Origin: Sabulicella rubraurantiaca
GTDB lineage: Bacteria; Pseudomonadota; Alphaproteobacteria; Acetobacterales; Acetobacteraceae
Assembly: GCF_017355885.1 (NCBI RefSeq)
Contig: NZ_JAFEUU010000012.1
Span: 61,956 to 125,955 of the forward strand
Length of the DNA stretch: 64,000 nucleotides
Direction: 5' to 3'
Made by a program: the position numbers and the translations under genes
Notes under the pieces: generated by a model
Databases searched by the model: none
What the model was told of the DNA's origin: nothing
What the model saw: the letters and a program-made list of their open reading frames with translations, nothing else
In this document: piece by piece, positions 1-8,600 of the stretch
How positions within the stretch are numbered: position 1 is the stretch's first letter
How the letters are laid out: each line of letters begins with the position of its first letter

Positions 1-193
1 TGACATGGGACTGCGTCTTGAAGACCTGCTTCACCTTGGCGAGGATCGAGGCGCCAAGCTTGCCGAAATCCGGGCCGCGATGGTCCATGGTCGGGTTGTC
101 CATGGCGCGCAGCACGCGGTCGGGCACGTTGGTCGGGCCGGGAATCTGCAGGAAATGGCGGCCGGCGGCAGGCTTGCTCTGGTAATAGGCCAT
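1..193 (-). CDS. Serine-glyoxylate aminotransferase family protein (N-terminal part, cut by window edge)
   Basis: The visible 64 residues carry the class V PLP aminotransferase start typical of serine-glyoxylate/alanine-glyoxylate aminotransferases: FLQIPGPTNVPDRVLRAM followed by PTMDHRGPDF. The family transfers the amino group of serine to glyoxylate, giving hydroxypyruvate and glycine, in the cytosol. The ATG at 193 follows a good ribosome site (GAGGAG, 8 bases upstream). The PLP lysine and the rest of the protein lie outside the window. The gene is divergent from a 2-hydroxyacid dehydrogenase, which fits glyoxylate/hydroxyacid metabolism. Serine versus alanine preference cannot be judged from this fragment. 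Confidence 0.85.
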   Translation of the reverse strand, partial: MAYYQSKPAAGRHFLQIPGPTNVPDRVLRAMDNPTMDHRGPDFGKLGASILAKVKQVFKTQSHV

Positions 194-321
194 GGGAAGG
201 CTCCTCGGGTCGTGGCCACTTCCTGCCGTATCACGGCCCCCATGGCCAATGAGTTCGGCTGTTGGCTGCGATGAGGATTATCCATCTGACGGGCGCCGCC
301 GCCCGCGCTAGATAGCCCCGC

Positions 322-3189
322 ATGAACGCGATCACCCTGCCCAAGAACCGCATCGGCGATTCCCGCCTGGCCGAGCGCCTGCGCCGCGAGACGGAGGGCG
401 AGGTGCTCTGGTCGGAGGGCGACCGCGGCCGCTACGCCACCGATGCCAGCATCTACCAGGTGGAGCCGGTGGGGGTGGTGGTGCCGCGCACGGCCGCCGA
501 CGTGGAAGCGGCCATCGCCATCTGCCGGGAGGAGGGGGTGCCCGTGCTGCCGCGCGGCGGCGGGACCTCGCAATGCGGGCAGACGGTGAACCGCGCCCTG
601 GTGCTGGACTGCACGAAGCATCTGCGCCGCGTCCTGTCCGTGGAGGGCGACACGGCGCGGGTGGAGCCAGGCATCACCCTGGGCGCGCTGAACGAGGCGC
701 TGAAACCCAAGGGGGTCTTCTTCCCCGTGGACCCCTCGACCTGGGCGCGCTGCACCATCGGCGGCATGGCCGGCAACAACTCCTGCGGGTCCAAGTCCAT
801 CCGCTATGGGCTGATGGCCGATAACGTCCGCGCCATCGACGCGATCCTGGCCGACGGGTCGCGCCACGTCTTCGGCGAGAATGCGCCCAACACCGACCTC
901 GTCGCCCGGCTGCACGCGCTGGGCGAGCGCGAGGCGGCTGAGATTGCGGAGCGCTTTCCCCCCGTGCTGCGGCGCGTCGGCGGCTACAACCTGGACGCGC
1001 TGACGCCGGATGCACGGGCGAACGGACGCGGCAACCTGTCGCGCCTGCTGGTGGGCAGCGAGGGGACGCTCGCCTTCTCGGCGGCGCTGGACCTGAAGCT
1101 CTGGCCGATCAAGCCGCGCAAGGTGGTCGGCATCTGCCAGTTCCCCACCTTCCGCCGCGCCATGGAGGCGGCGCAGCACCTGGTGAAGCTGGACCCCGAG
1201 GCGGTGGAACTCGTGGACCGCACCATGATCGATCTGGGCCGCTCCATCCCGATCTACCGCAAGACCATCGAAGGGATGCTGATCGGCGAGCCGGACAGCC
1301 TGCTGATCGTGGAGTTCCACGGCTTCGAGGATGCGCCCCTCCTGCGCGGTCTCGATGCGCTGGACGACATGATGGCGACGCTGGGCCTGCCTGGGCAGGT
1401 GGTGCGCGTGACCGACGCCGCGACCCAGGCCGCCGTGGCCGAAGTGCGCGAGGCCGGGCTGAACATCATGATGAGCATGAAGGGCGACGCGAAGCCCGTC
1501 TCCTTCATCGAGGATTGCGCCGTCCCGCTGGAGGATCTGGCCGACTACACGGAGCGGCTGACCGGCGTCTTCGACAGGCACGGGGTGAAGGGCACTTGGT
1601 ACGCCCATGCCAGCGTCGGCTGCCTGCATGTCCGCCCGGTGCTGAACATGAAGGATGGCGGCGACGTGCGCCGCATGCGCGAGATCGCCGAGGAATGCTT
1701 CGCCCTGGTGCGCGAGTACAAGGGCAGCCATTCCGGCGAGCATGGCGACGGCATCGTCCGCTCCGAGTTCAACGAGCCGATGTTCGGCGCCCGCATGGCC
1801 CGCGCCTTCGAGGAGGTGAAGGACATCTTCGACCCGGGCGCGCTGCTGAATCCGGGCCGCGTCGTCCGCGCGCCGAAGATGGATGACCGGACGCTGTTCC
1901 GCTACGCACCCGAGTACGGACCGCACACGGCCGGCAAGCCGGTACTGGACTGGTCGGAGCATCCCGGCTCGCTGCTCGGCGCGGTCGAGATGTGCAACAA
2001 TAACGGCACCTGCCGGAAGTTCGACGCCAATGTCATGTGCCCCTCCTACCGCGTCACGCGGAACGAGCGGGACCTGACGCGCGGCCGCGCCAACACGCTG
2101 CGCCTCGCGCTGACCGGGCAGCTTGGGCCGGAGGGCTTGGCCAGCGATACGGTGATGGAGGCGCTGTCGCTGTGCGTCTCCTGCAAGGGCTGCAAGCGCG
2201 AATGCCCGACCGGCGTGGACATGGCGCGCATGAAGATCGAGGCGCTGGCGGCGCGGCGCGCCACGCATGGTCTCGCGCTGCGCGACAAGCTGCTGGGGCA
2301 CCTGCCGCGCCTGGCGCGCTGGGCCAGCCTCGCCCCAGCCGTGCCGAACGCGCTGTTCGGGATGAAGCCGCTGCGGCGCTGGGCGGAGCGGAGTCTCGGC
2401 CTTGCGGCGGAACGGCATTTCCCTGCCTTCCGCTCGGACATCTTCCGGGATGGGGAGGCGAAGGCGGAAGGCACGATGGGCGAGGTGCTGCTTTTCGCCG
2501 ACAGCTTCAACCGCAACTTCGAGCCGGAGAATCTTCGCGCGGCGGTGCGGGTACTGGGCGCCGCCGGCTACACGGTGCGCGCCGCGCAGCACCCGTCGGA
2601 TTCGCGCCCACTCTGCTGCGGCCGCACCTACCTCGCGGCCGGGATGGTCGAGGAAGCGAAGCGCGAGGCGCAGCGGACCATCGAGGCCCTGTCAGCCAGC
2701 GACGCGCCAGTGATCGGCCTTGAGCCTTCCTGCCTCATGACGCTGCGCGACGAGTTCCCGGCCCTGCTGCCCGGCGAGGCCAGCGCGAAGCTGGCGAGGC
2801 GCGCCATGCTGGCGAGCGAGTGGATGGAGCGCGAGGGCGGACCGGAAGGGCTGAAGCCGGTCGCTCCGGCCGCGCATGTGCACGGGCATTGCCACCAGAA
2901 GGCCTTCGGTGCCTTCCCGGCGGCGGTGAAAGCGCTGCGCGCCGTGCCGGAGATGGAGGTGAAGCCCATCGCCTCCTCCTGCTGTGGCATGGCCGGGGCC
3001 TTCGGCTACGAGGCGAAGAATCAGGAGGCGTCAAAGGCGATGGCAGAATTGTCGCTGCTGCCGGCGGTGCGCGCCGCCGCGCCGGGCGATGTGGTCGTCG
3101 CGGACGGCTTCTCTTGCCGCCACCAGATCCGCGACCTGTCGGGGCGGGAGGCCATCCATTCCATCCGGCTGCTCGAGCGCGCCCTTTGA
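322..3189 (+). CDS. FAD-binding/4Fe-4S 2-hydroxyacid dehydrogenase (YdiJ / D-2-hydroxyglutarate dehydrogenase-like)
   Basis: 955 residues. An N-terminal FAD_binding_4 domain (VLPRGGGTSQCGQTVN near residue 75) is followed by an FAD-oxidase C-terminal domain with the SGEHGDGIVRSEF motif (about 470-485), a cysteine-rich ferredoxin region (CVSCKGCKRECPTGVDM near 615-630) and two C-terminal CCG-type cysteine blocks (PLCCGRTY; SSCCGMAGAFGYE). This single-chain flavin plus iron-sulfur architecture belongs to the YdiJ/GlpC-fusion family, which oxidises D-2-hydroxyacids and passes electrons on. Substrate cannot be fixed from sequence; D-2-hydroxyglutarate, D-lactate and glycolate are candidates. Its stop overlaps the next gene's TTG start. 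It lies divergent to serine-glyoxylate aminotransferase. Confidence 0.88.
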   Translation: MNAITLPKNRIGDSRLAERLRRETEGEVLWSEGDRGRYATDASIYQVEPVGVVVPRTAADVEAAIAICREEGVPVLPRGGGTSQCGQTVNRALVLDCTKHLRRVLSVEGDTARVEPGITLGALNEALKPKGVFFPVDPSTWARCTIGGMAGNNSCGSKSIRYGLMADNVRAIDAILADGSRHVFGENAPNTDLVARLHALGEREAAEIAERFPPVLRRVGGYNLDALTPDARANGRGNLSRLLVGSEGTLAFSAALDLKLWPIKPRKVVGICQFPTFRRAMEAAQHLVKLDPEAVELVDRTMIDLGRSIPIYRKTIEGMLIGEPDSLLIVEFHGFEDAPLLRGLDALDDMMATLGLPGQVVRVTDAATQAAVAEVREAGLNIMMSMKGDAKPVSFIEDCAVPLEDLADYTERLTGVFDRHGVKGTWYAHASVGCLHVRPVLNMKDGGDVRRMREIAEECFALVREYKGSHSGEHGDGIVRSEFNEPMFGARMARAFEEVKDIFDPGALLNPGRVVRAPKMDDRTLFRYAPEYGPHTAGKPVLDWSEHPGSLLGAVEMCNNNGTCRKFDANVMCPSYRVTRNERDLTRGRANTLRLALTGQLGPEGLASDTVMEALSLCVSCKGCKRECPTGVDMARMKIEALAARRATHGLALRDKLLGHLPRLARWASLAPAVPNALFGMKPLRRWAERSLGLAAERHFPAFRSDIFRDGEAKAEGTMGEVLLFADSFNRNFEPENLRAAVRVLGAAGYTVRAAQHPSDSRPLCCGRTYLAAGMVEEAKREAQRTIEALSASDAPVIGLEPSCLMTLRDEFPALLPGEASAKLARRAMLASEWMEREGGPEGLKPVAPAAHVHGHCHQKAFGAFPAAVKALRAVPEMEVKPIASSCCGMAGAFGYEAKNQEASKAMAELSLLPAVRAAAPGDVVVADGFSCRHQIRDLSGREAIHSIRLLERAL

Positions 3190-3755
3190 AGCAGGACATC
3201 CTCGATTTCTGGTTCAGCGAGGGGCCAGATGCGTTCCGGCGCGCCTGGTTCATGCGCGACGACGCCTTCGACGCCGAGATCCGCAGCCGCTTCGGCGCGC
3301 TGGTGGAACCGGCCCGCAAGGGCGAGCTGGATGAATGGGCCGGGACGCCGGACGGAGCGCTGGCCTTGGTTCTCGTGCTGGACCAGTTCCCGCGCAACCT
3401 CCATCGCGGCACGCCAGAGGCCTTCGCCAGCGACGCCCATGCGCGCGACGTGGCGCGAATCGCGGTTCTGGGGCGTCGGCACGACCTCTGCCTGACGCCG
3501 ACGCAACGCGCCTTCCTCTACCTTCCCTTCGAGCATGGCGAGGCGATGGCGGACCAGGACCTGTCCGTGGCGCTGTTCGAGGGGCTGCGTGATCACTCGG
3601 CCCACGCCGCGCCGGGCGGCACGATCGACTATGCGTGGCGGCATTGGCAGGTCATCCGCCGCTTCGGGCGCTTTCCCCACCGCAACGCGACGCTCGGCCG
3701 CGAATCCACCCCGGCGGAGCAAGCCTACCTGGCGCAGCCCGACGCGGGCTTCTGA
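3186..3755 (+). CDS. DUF924 family protein
   Basis: 189 residues read from a TTG that overlaps the upstream stop (TTGA), so translation is probably coupled to the dehydrogenase. It shows the hallmarks of DUF924: an early ILDFWF, then LVLDQFPRNLHRG in the middle, and FLYLPFEHGE further on. The family is all-helical and TPR-like and its biochemical role is unknown. No signal peptide or membrane segment is visible. The start is inferred from coupling; no ATG is available near the conserved N-terminus. Confidence 0.85.
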   Translation: MKQDILDFWFSEGPDAFRRAWFMRDDAFDAEIRSRFGALVEPARKGELDEWAGTPDGALALVLVLDQFPRNLHRGTPEAFASDAHARDVARIAVLGRRHDLCLTPTQRAFLYLPFEHGEAMADQDLSVALFEGLRDHSAHAAPGGTIDYAWRHWQVIRRFGRFPHRNATLGRESTPAEQAYLAQPDAGF

Positions 3756-3856
3756 GGCACCCTGCTGGCGCCTCACGCGCTTCCGCTGTTTCCTGAAGCC
3801 GGTTTCGTCACCCCTGCGCTTCTGCCCGCGCGGGGACGGCTTGAAAGGACACCGTC

Positions 3857-4459
3857 GTGAAGCTTGTTGGCCGCATGCTCTCGCCCTTCGTCCGCCGCGT
3901 CGCGGTGACGCTCAATTTTTACGGAATGGAGTGGGAGAGCGTGCCGCTCTCCGTCGTCACCGAGTGGGACAAGATCCGCGAGGTGAACCCCCTCGGACGC
4001 GTTCCGGCCCTGATCCTGGACGGCGGCGAGATGCTGGTGGACAGCAGCGCCATCCTCGACCACCTCGACGAGGAGGCCGGAGACGAGGCGCTGATGCCCC
4101 GTTCCGGCGCGGCGCGGCGTGAGGCGATGCGGGCCACCGTCTTCGCGCTTGGCGCCATGGAAAGGACCGTTGCGGCCTTTTACGAGGGCGCGCGCCGGCC
4201 GGAAGAGTTCCGGTGGCAGCAAGGCATCGCCAACCAGATTGCAACGGCCCTCGCGGCGCTGCGTCTGCTCGACGAGCGGCTAAGGAGTTCGGACTACCTC
4301 GCACTGGGCCGCCTCACTCAGGCCGATGTGACCACGGCGGTGCTAGTGGATTTCATCGAGATGAGCATGCCAAAAATGGCCGGGGACGTGCCATCGCGTG
4401 TGATCGCGCTACGGGACCGGCTCAAGAGCGATGAGCGCTTCGCCTCCACGCGGTTTTAG
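3857..4459 (+). CDS. Glutathione S-transferase family protein
   Basis: 200 residues from a GTG start. The N-terminal thioredoxin-fold domain has the MLSPFVRRV segment, placing a candidate catalytic serine/glutathione-contact residue near position 9. The family VNPLGRVPAL cis-proline loop (near 48-57) and the DSSAILDHLDE glutathione-binding segment follow. The C-terminal half is helical as in cytosolic GSTs. The protein is soluble and probably conjugates or reduces with glutathione; substrate is unknown. It stands alone between DUF924 and a 224-base AT-richer gap that probably carries the promoter of the next gene. Confidence 0.85.
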   Translation: MKLVGRMLSPFVRRVAVTLNFYGMEWESVPLSVVTEWDKIREVNPLGRVPALILDGGEMLVDSSAILDHLDEEAGDEALMPRSGAARREAMRATVFALGAMERTVAAFYEGARRPEEFRWQQGIANQIATALAALRLLDERLRSSDYLALGRLTQADVTTAVLVDFIEMSMPKMAGDVPSRVIALRDRLKSDERFASTRF

Positions 4460-4683
4460 GGTTGAGGGCGCGGCCAAAAATTTTCCTTGACATTTGCAAT
4501 TTTCCTTTCGCAACCGCGAGCGTACTTGATGCTTTCGGGACGCATGCAATCGGAAATTGTTTGTGCGGTGCAGCAAATAGGTCTTGCAGCCTGACCTGTC
4601 CGCCTTATCCTTTTCCGCAACGACGGGAGTAGATGCGGCACGGCCCCGGGGGAAGCGATTTCCCCTGAGTTGAGGAGGGTCGG

Positions 4684-5424
4684 ATGTTTCGTCGTTCCAT
4701 TCTCGTCGCGGCCCTCGCCGCGCCTGCCATCCTGCGCGCCGGACCCGCCAAGGCGCTGGAACCCGTGGACGTGGAATTGGTCCTCGCCGTGGACGTATCC
4801 CGCTCCGTGGACGCGGAGGAGCAGGAGATGCAGTTCCGCGGCTATGCCAATGCCTTCCGGGATCCGCGCCTTGCCGAGGCGATGATGCGCGGCCCGATCG
4901 GCAGTGTCGCCGTCACCTTGTTCACCTGGTCGGACTGGAACATCCAGGAGCACCTCGTGCCCTGGATGCTGCTGGATAGCCCCGCCGCATGCGAGCGCTT
5001 CGCCCGCACCGTGGACCAAGCGCCGCGACGGACCCATCTCTACACCTCCATCTCAGGGGCCATCGACTATGCCGCCAAGCTGTTTGGCCAGGGCTTCGAG
5101 GGGACGCGCCGCGTCGTGGACATCTCCGGCGACGGCATCAATAACTCGGGCCGCGATGTCGGGCTGGCGCGGCAGGAGGCACTGGACCAGGGCATCGTGC
5201 TGAACGGCCTCGCCGTGCTGGACCGGACGCCGCCGCCTGCGGGGCTCGGCCAGATGCAGCCACTGGACGAGTATTATCAGGAGCGTGTGATCGGCGGGCC
5301 CGGCGCCTTCCTGATGGTGGCAGAGGGCTTCGAAAGCTTCGAGCAGGCGGTGCGCCGAAAGATCATCCGCGAAGTCGCCGCGGTGCCTCCGCCCGGCCCG
5401 CGCGTGGAACGCGCCTTCGGCTGA
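4684..5424 (+). CDS. DUF1194 von Willebrand A-like exported protein
   Basis: 246 residues with an N-terminal arginine-containing signal peptide (MFRRSILVAALAAPAILRAG). The mature part is a DUF1194/VWA fold. The metal-ion-dependent adhesion motif DxSxS is present as DVSRS (D37, S39, S41), and VDISGDGINN supplies the downstream VWA strand. Members are periplasmic or surface proteins of unknown partner. An AGGAGG-like ribosome site precedes the ATG. It is a single gene with its own upstream region. Confidence 0.85.
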   Translation: MFRRSILVAALAAPAILRAGPAKALEPVDVELVLAVDVSRSVDAEEQEMQFRGYANAFRDPRLAEAMMRGPIGSVAVTLFTWSDWNIQEHLVPWMLLDSPAACERFARTVDQAPRRTHLYTSISGAIDYAAKLFGQGFEGTRRVVDISGDGINNSGRDVGLARQEALDQGIVLNGLAVLDRTPPPAGLGQMQPLDEYYQERVIGGPGAFLMVAEGFESFEQAVRRKIIREVAAVPPPGPRVERAFG

Positions 5425-5588
5425 AGGGTCAACTCGCTGGACGCGGCGCGGCGACCCCGGCATCGTTTCTTTTCGAGGGAAGAGGGAACGACATGCCCGC
5501 ACCGAATTGCCTGCAGAGCCTGCCGCCTCGCGATGGCTGCCCCGCCTTCATGCTGGCCGGGCGGCACCCGGCTGGGGCCCGCTGAGCC

Positions 5589-6227
5589 ATGGCGGAGATC
5601 GACCACATCGTCCTTGGTGCGCGGACGCTGGAAGAGGGGGCTGCGTTCGTCGAGCGCGAGCTGGGGGTGAAGTGCCAGACGGGCGGCATCCACGAGGGTG
5701 CCGGCACCCACAACATGCTGCTTGGTCTCGGCCCTGACTCCTACCTGGAGGTGATCGCGGCCGATCCCAAGCAGCCCCAGCCGGTCCATCCACGCCTGTT
5801 CGACCTCGACGAGCCATCCGTGCGTCTGATGCTGGAAACGGGGCCGGCGCTCGTCGGCTGGGTCGCGCGCACGGGGGCGATGGATGCGCTGGTCGCGCGG
5901 CTCGGCCCGCGTGGCGGCGAGTTGCGCGAGATACGGCGCGGCGACCTCCATTGGCGCATGGCCATCCCGCCGCAGCGCCAGGACATGGACAACCTCCTTC
6001 CCGCGCTGATCGAGTGGCGGGGCGAGCGGGCGGGCAAGCGGCTGCGCGACAGCCAATGCCGGCTCCTCGGACTGGAAGCGGAGCATCCCGAGGCCGACCA
6101 AGTCCTGGCCGCGCTGGCCGATCGCGGGCTGGAAGGAGCGATGCGGGTCCGGCGCGGCCCCCGTCCGCGGCTTATCGCCCGGCTGAAGACGCCGGACGGC
6201 AGCGAGAAGGTCCTGACCAGCGCCTGA
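5589..6227 (+). CDS. VOC-family (glyoxalase-like domain) protein
   Basis: 212 residues. It begins with EIDHIVLGARTLEEG, the usual first beta strand of a glyoxalase_3 / vicinal-oxygen-chelate domain with its metal-ligand histidine. GTHNMLLGLG and SYLEVIAADP supply the next conserved strands. The family is cytosolic and metal-dependent; substrate is unknown. The ribosome site is weak. A rho-independent terminator lies about 75 bases downstream. Confidence 0.8.
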   Translation: MAEIDHIVLGARTLEEGAAFVERELGVKCQTGGIHEGAGTHNMLLGLGPDSYLEVIAADPKQPQPVHPRLFDLDEPSVRLMLETGPALVGWVARTGAMDALVARLGPRGGELREIRRGDLHWRMAIPPQRQDMDNLLPALIEWRGERAGKRLRDSQCRLLGLEAEHPEADQVLAALADRGLEGAMRVRRGPRPRLIARLKTPDGSEKVLTSA

Positions 6228-6300
6228 AGGCCAAAACTGTCCACATTGATCCGACCGGGGCTGACAAGTCATCCCTCCCGCCTCGGTCCAAGACATGTTA

Positions 6301-6326
6301 GGAAGCCGTCAATGCGGCTTCCTTTT
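6301..6326 (+). terminator. Rho-independent terminator after the VOC gene
   Basis: An 8-base-pair stem GGAAGCCG / CGGCTTCC with loop TCAATG is followed by TTTT on the + strand. It sits between the convergent VOC gene and the methyltransferase gene and mainly serves the rightward transcript. Confidence 0.8.
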
Positions 6327-6335
6327 CACTCGGTG

Positions 6336-6929
6336 TCAGGCTGGGCGCGGCGTGTAGCGCCAAACGCTTGCGGGCGGAAAGTTCAGCGGCGTGAAGGCCT
6401 CGCGGACCGCGTTGAGACCCAGCTTCCGGTAGGGCAGGGGCGAGGTCGCGCAGTAGGTGTAGAGCAGGAAGCCCTTGCCGGGAGCCACAGCTTCCACCGC
6501 ATCCACGAAGGCCTGCTGCCGTTCCAGCGGCAGCAGCACCAGCGGGATGCCGCAGATCGCCGTCCCGATCCGGCCGCGCATCGCGGTGGGCAGCGAGGCC
6601 GCGAGGTCGAAGGCGTCGCCCTGCACCACGTTCACGCCGGGCAGCGAATCGCGCAGGAACTCCGCCATCTCTGGCACGATCTCGACCACCGTGAGCCGCG
6701 AGGCGGGTACGCCGTGCTCCAGGAGAGCACGGGAGATGACTCCGGTCCCGGCGCCCAGTTCCAGCACGTGCTCATCCGGCTCGCGCCGCACTGCGGCCGC
6801 GATCTTGCGGCAAAGCGTCCGCGAGGAAGGGATGATGGATCCCATCTGCAGTGGGTTGCGGAGCCAGCGGCGGAAGAACAGCGCCTTGTTGGCATCCTCG
6901 GTGCCGGGGTTCAGGGTGAGATCGGACAT
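6336..6929 (-). CDS. Phospholipid N-methyltransferase-like SAM methyltransferase (PmtA-like)
   Basis: 197 residues. An N-terminal RNPLQMGSIIPSS segment typical of PmtA-like enzymes precedes the SAM-binding motif I (VLELGAGTGVI, about residue 55). A CGIPLVLL segment occupies the catalytic-loop position near 125. The family methylates phosphatidylethanolamine towards phosphatidylcholine; rRNA adenine methyltransferase-like relatives share the fold. It is cytosolic or membrane-peripheral. It is divergent from pleD with only 32 bases between the starts, so promoters must overlap coding sequence. Confidence 0.75.
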   Translation of the reverse strand: MSDLTLNPGTEDANKALFFRRWLRNPLQMGSIIPSSRTLCRKIAAAVRREPDEHVLELGAGTGVISRALLEHGVPASRLTVVEIVPEMAEFLRDSLPGVNVVQGDAFDLAASLPTAMRGRIGTAICGIPLVLLPLERQQAFVDAVEAVAPGKGFLLYTYCATSPLPYRKLGLNAVREAFTPLNFPPASVWRYTPRPA

Positions 6930-6961
6930 GCGGCGGTGGCCCTTATGTTGAGGGAAGCGGC

Positions 6962-8317
6962 ATGACCGCGCGCATCCTCGCGGTGGATGACATCGCAGCC
7001 AATCTCCGGCTGATCGAGGCGAAGCTCGTCAGCGAATATTACGAGGTGATGCTGGCCTCCAGCGGCCCGGAGGCCCTGCAGACGGCTTTCACGCAACTGC
7101 CCGACATCATTCTCCTCGACGTCATGATGCCGGGGATGGACGGCTATGAAGTCTGCCGCGCCCTCAAGGCCGACCCGAGGACGCAGCACATCCCGGTGGT
7201 GATGGTCACGGCCCTCACCGACAGCACTGAACGGGTGCGGGGGCTGGAGGCAGGGGCCGACGACTTCCTCACGAAACCCGTGGACAACGCGACCCTTTTC
7301 GCGCGGTTGCGGGCGCTGCTGCGCGTGAAGCAAGTTCAGGACGCCTGGCGGCTTCGCGCCGAAACGGCGCAGAATCTGGGAGTGGAGGGGCTGAGCGGCC
7401 TCGACGTGCCGGTCTTGGGCGCGACGGCGCTGCTTCTCACCCAGGACGGGCGCGAAGCTGCCGCCGTCACCGAGGCCCTGGCGCAGGATGGCATCGCCGT
7501 CACCTCCATCTTCTCCGCCGAGGAATGCTGGCGCCGGGCGATGGAGGGCAGCTTCGATCTGGTCCTCCTCTCCCTGTCCGAAGAAGGAGCGGAGGAGCTG
7601 CGCATCGCCTCCCGCCTGCGCGCCCACGCGGCGACGCGCGATGTCCCCCTGCTCCTCCTCGCCGAACCGACGCAAAGGCAGCAGGTGCTGCGCGGCTTCG
7701 ATCTAGGCGCGAATGATCATTGCTTCCGCCCGGTGGACCCAAACGAACTCCGTGCCCGGGTCCGGAATCAAGTCCGACGCAAGCGCTTCCAGGAGCGCCT
7801 GAAGACCGAGCTGGACCGGTCGCTCGAACTGGCCGTGACCGACCCGCTGACCGGGCTGCGGAACCGGCGCTACGTGCGCCGGCACCTCGACTCGCTGCTC
7901 CGCTCGGAAGAAGCGGCGGTGCTGCTGCTGGACATCGACCGCTTCAAGTCCATCAACGACACACATGGCCACGGCGTGGGGGACATCGCGCTGAAGGAGG
8001 TCGCCAGCCGGCTGAGGTCGCAGGTGCGCGTGGCCGACGTCGTGGCGCGCTGGGGCGGCGAGGAATTCCTGATCGTGCTGCCGAATGCCCGCGCCCCCTT
8101 CGCGCTGATGGCGGCGGAGCGGCTGCGGGAGGTGGTGTCGGCGGACCCCGTGATCGCGGCGAATCTCATTCTGCCGGTCACGATCTCCATCGGGATCGCG
8201 ACAGGCGTGGCCGGAACCCCGGCGGATATGCTGATCGAGCAGGCCGACCGGGCCCTCTACAGGGCCAAGGCCGAGGGGCGGAACTGCGTCCGCGTGGCAG
8301 AGCCGGTCGCGGGCTGA
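6962..8317 (+). CDS. pleD: Response regulator PleD, diguanylate cyclase (REC-REC-GGDEF)
   Basis: 451 residues. REC1 carries the phospho-acceptor D53 in ILLDVMMPGMDGYEV and the FLTKPVDN lysine. REC2 (about 140-270) is degenerate, as in PleD. The GGDEF domain has an intact active site GGEEF (365-369) and an inhibitory-site RxxD (RVAD, 356-359) five residues upstream. It should make cyclic-di-GMP on phosphorylation, with product feedback. The cognate kinase is not in the window. A PilZ-like protein, a possible effector, is encoded at 60.3 kb. Confidence 0.93.
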   Translation: MTARILAVDDIAANLRLIEAKLVSEYYEVMLASSGPEALQTAFTQLPDIILLDVMMPGMDGYEVCRALKADPRTQHIPVVMVTALTDSTERVRGLEAGADDFLTKPVDNATLFARLRALLRVKQVQDAWRLRAETAQNLGVEGLSGLDVPVLGATALLLTQDGREAAAVTEALAQDGIAVTSIFSAEECWRRAMEGSFDLVLLSLSEEGAEELRIASRLRAHAATRDVPLLLLAEPTQRQQVLRGFDLGANDHCFRPVDPNELRARVRNQVRRKRFQERLKTELDRSLELAVTDPLTGLRNRRYVRRHLDSLLRSEEAAVLLLDIDRFKSINDTHGHGVGDIALKEVASRLRSQVRVADVVARWGGEEFLIVLPNARAPFALMAAERLREVVSADPVIAANLILPVTISIGIATGVAGTPADMLIEQADRALYRAKAEGRNCVRVAEPVAG

Positions 8318-8341
8318 GCCCGCGCAGCACCGCCGGTCTCA

Positions 8342-8360
8342 GGCGGCCAGGGCGGCCGCC
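8342..8360. terminator. GC-rich hairpin between convergent pleD and rpmG
   Basis: A perfect 7-base-pair stem GGCGGCC / GGCCGCC with loop AGGGC. No T-run follows on either strand, so this is at best a weak or factor-assisted terminator. Its position between two convergent genes supports the role. Confidence 0.35.
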
Positions 8361-8369
8361 CGTCGCTGC

Positions 8370-8537
8370 TTACTTGATCTTGCCTTCGCGGAAGACGACG
8401 TGCTTGCGCGCGACGGGGTCGTACTTCTTCAGCTCCAGCTTGCCGGTCGCGGTACGGGCATTCTTCTTCGTGACGTAGTAGTAGCCCGTGTCGGCCGTGC
8501 TGTTCAGCTTGATGAGGATGGTGTTGGCCTTGGCCAT
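8370..8537 (-). CDS. rpmG: 50S ribosomal protein L33
   Basis: 55 residues beginning [20 protein letters not shown] and ending [11 protein letters not shown]. It matches the L33 length and pattern, including [21 protein letters not shown]. This alphaproteobacterial type lacks the zinc-binding CxxC pairs of the C+ form. It is a component of the large ribosomal subunit near the E site. It lies 63 bases downstream of rnr at the end of the leftward housekeeping block. Confidence 0.95.
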   Translation of the reverse strand: MAKANTILIKLNSTADTGYYYVTKKNARTATGKLELKKYDPVARKHVVFREGKIK

Positions 8538-8600
8538 GTCGGTGGTCTTCGCGCGCTGTGGAAAATCGGAAAGGCGTTTCTAGCGCCCAAGACCCAGGGG

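Noticed and set aside
31..2592. Very long open frame antiparallel to the FAD dehydrogenase gene
   Set aside because: Shadow of a high-GC gene; its composition is Arg/Ala/His-rich with no domain, and the plus strand encodes an intact flavoprotein.
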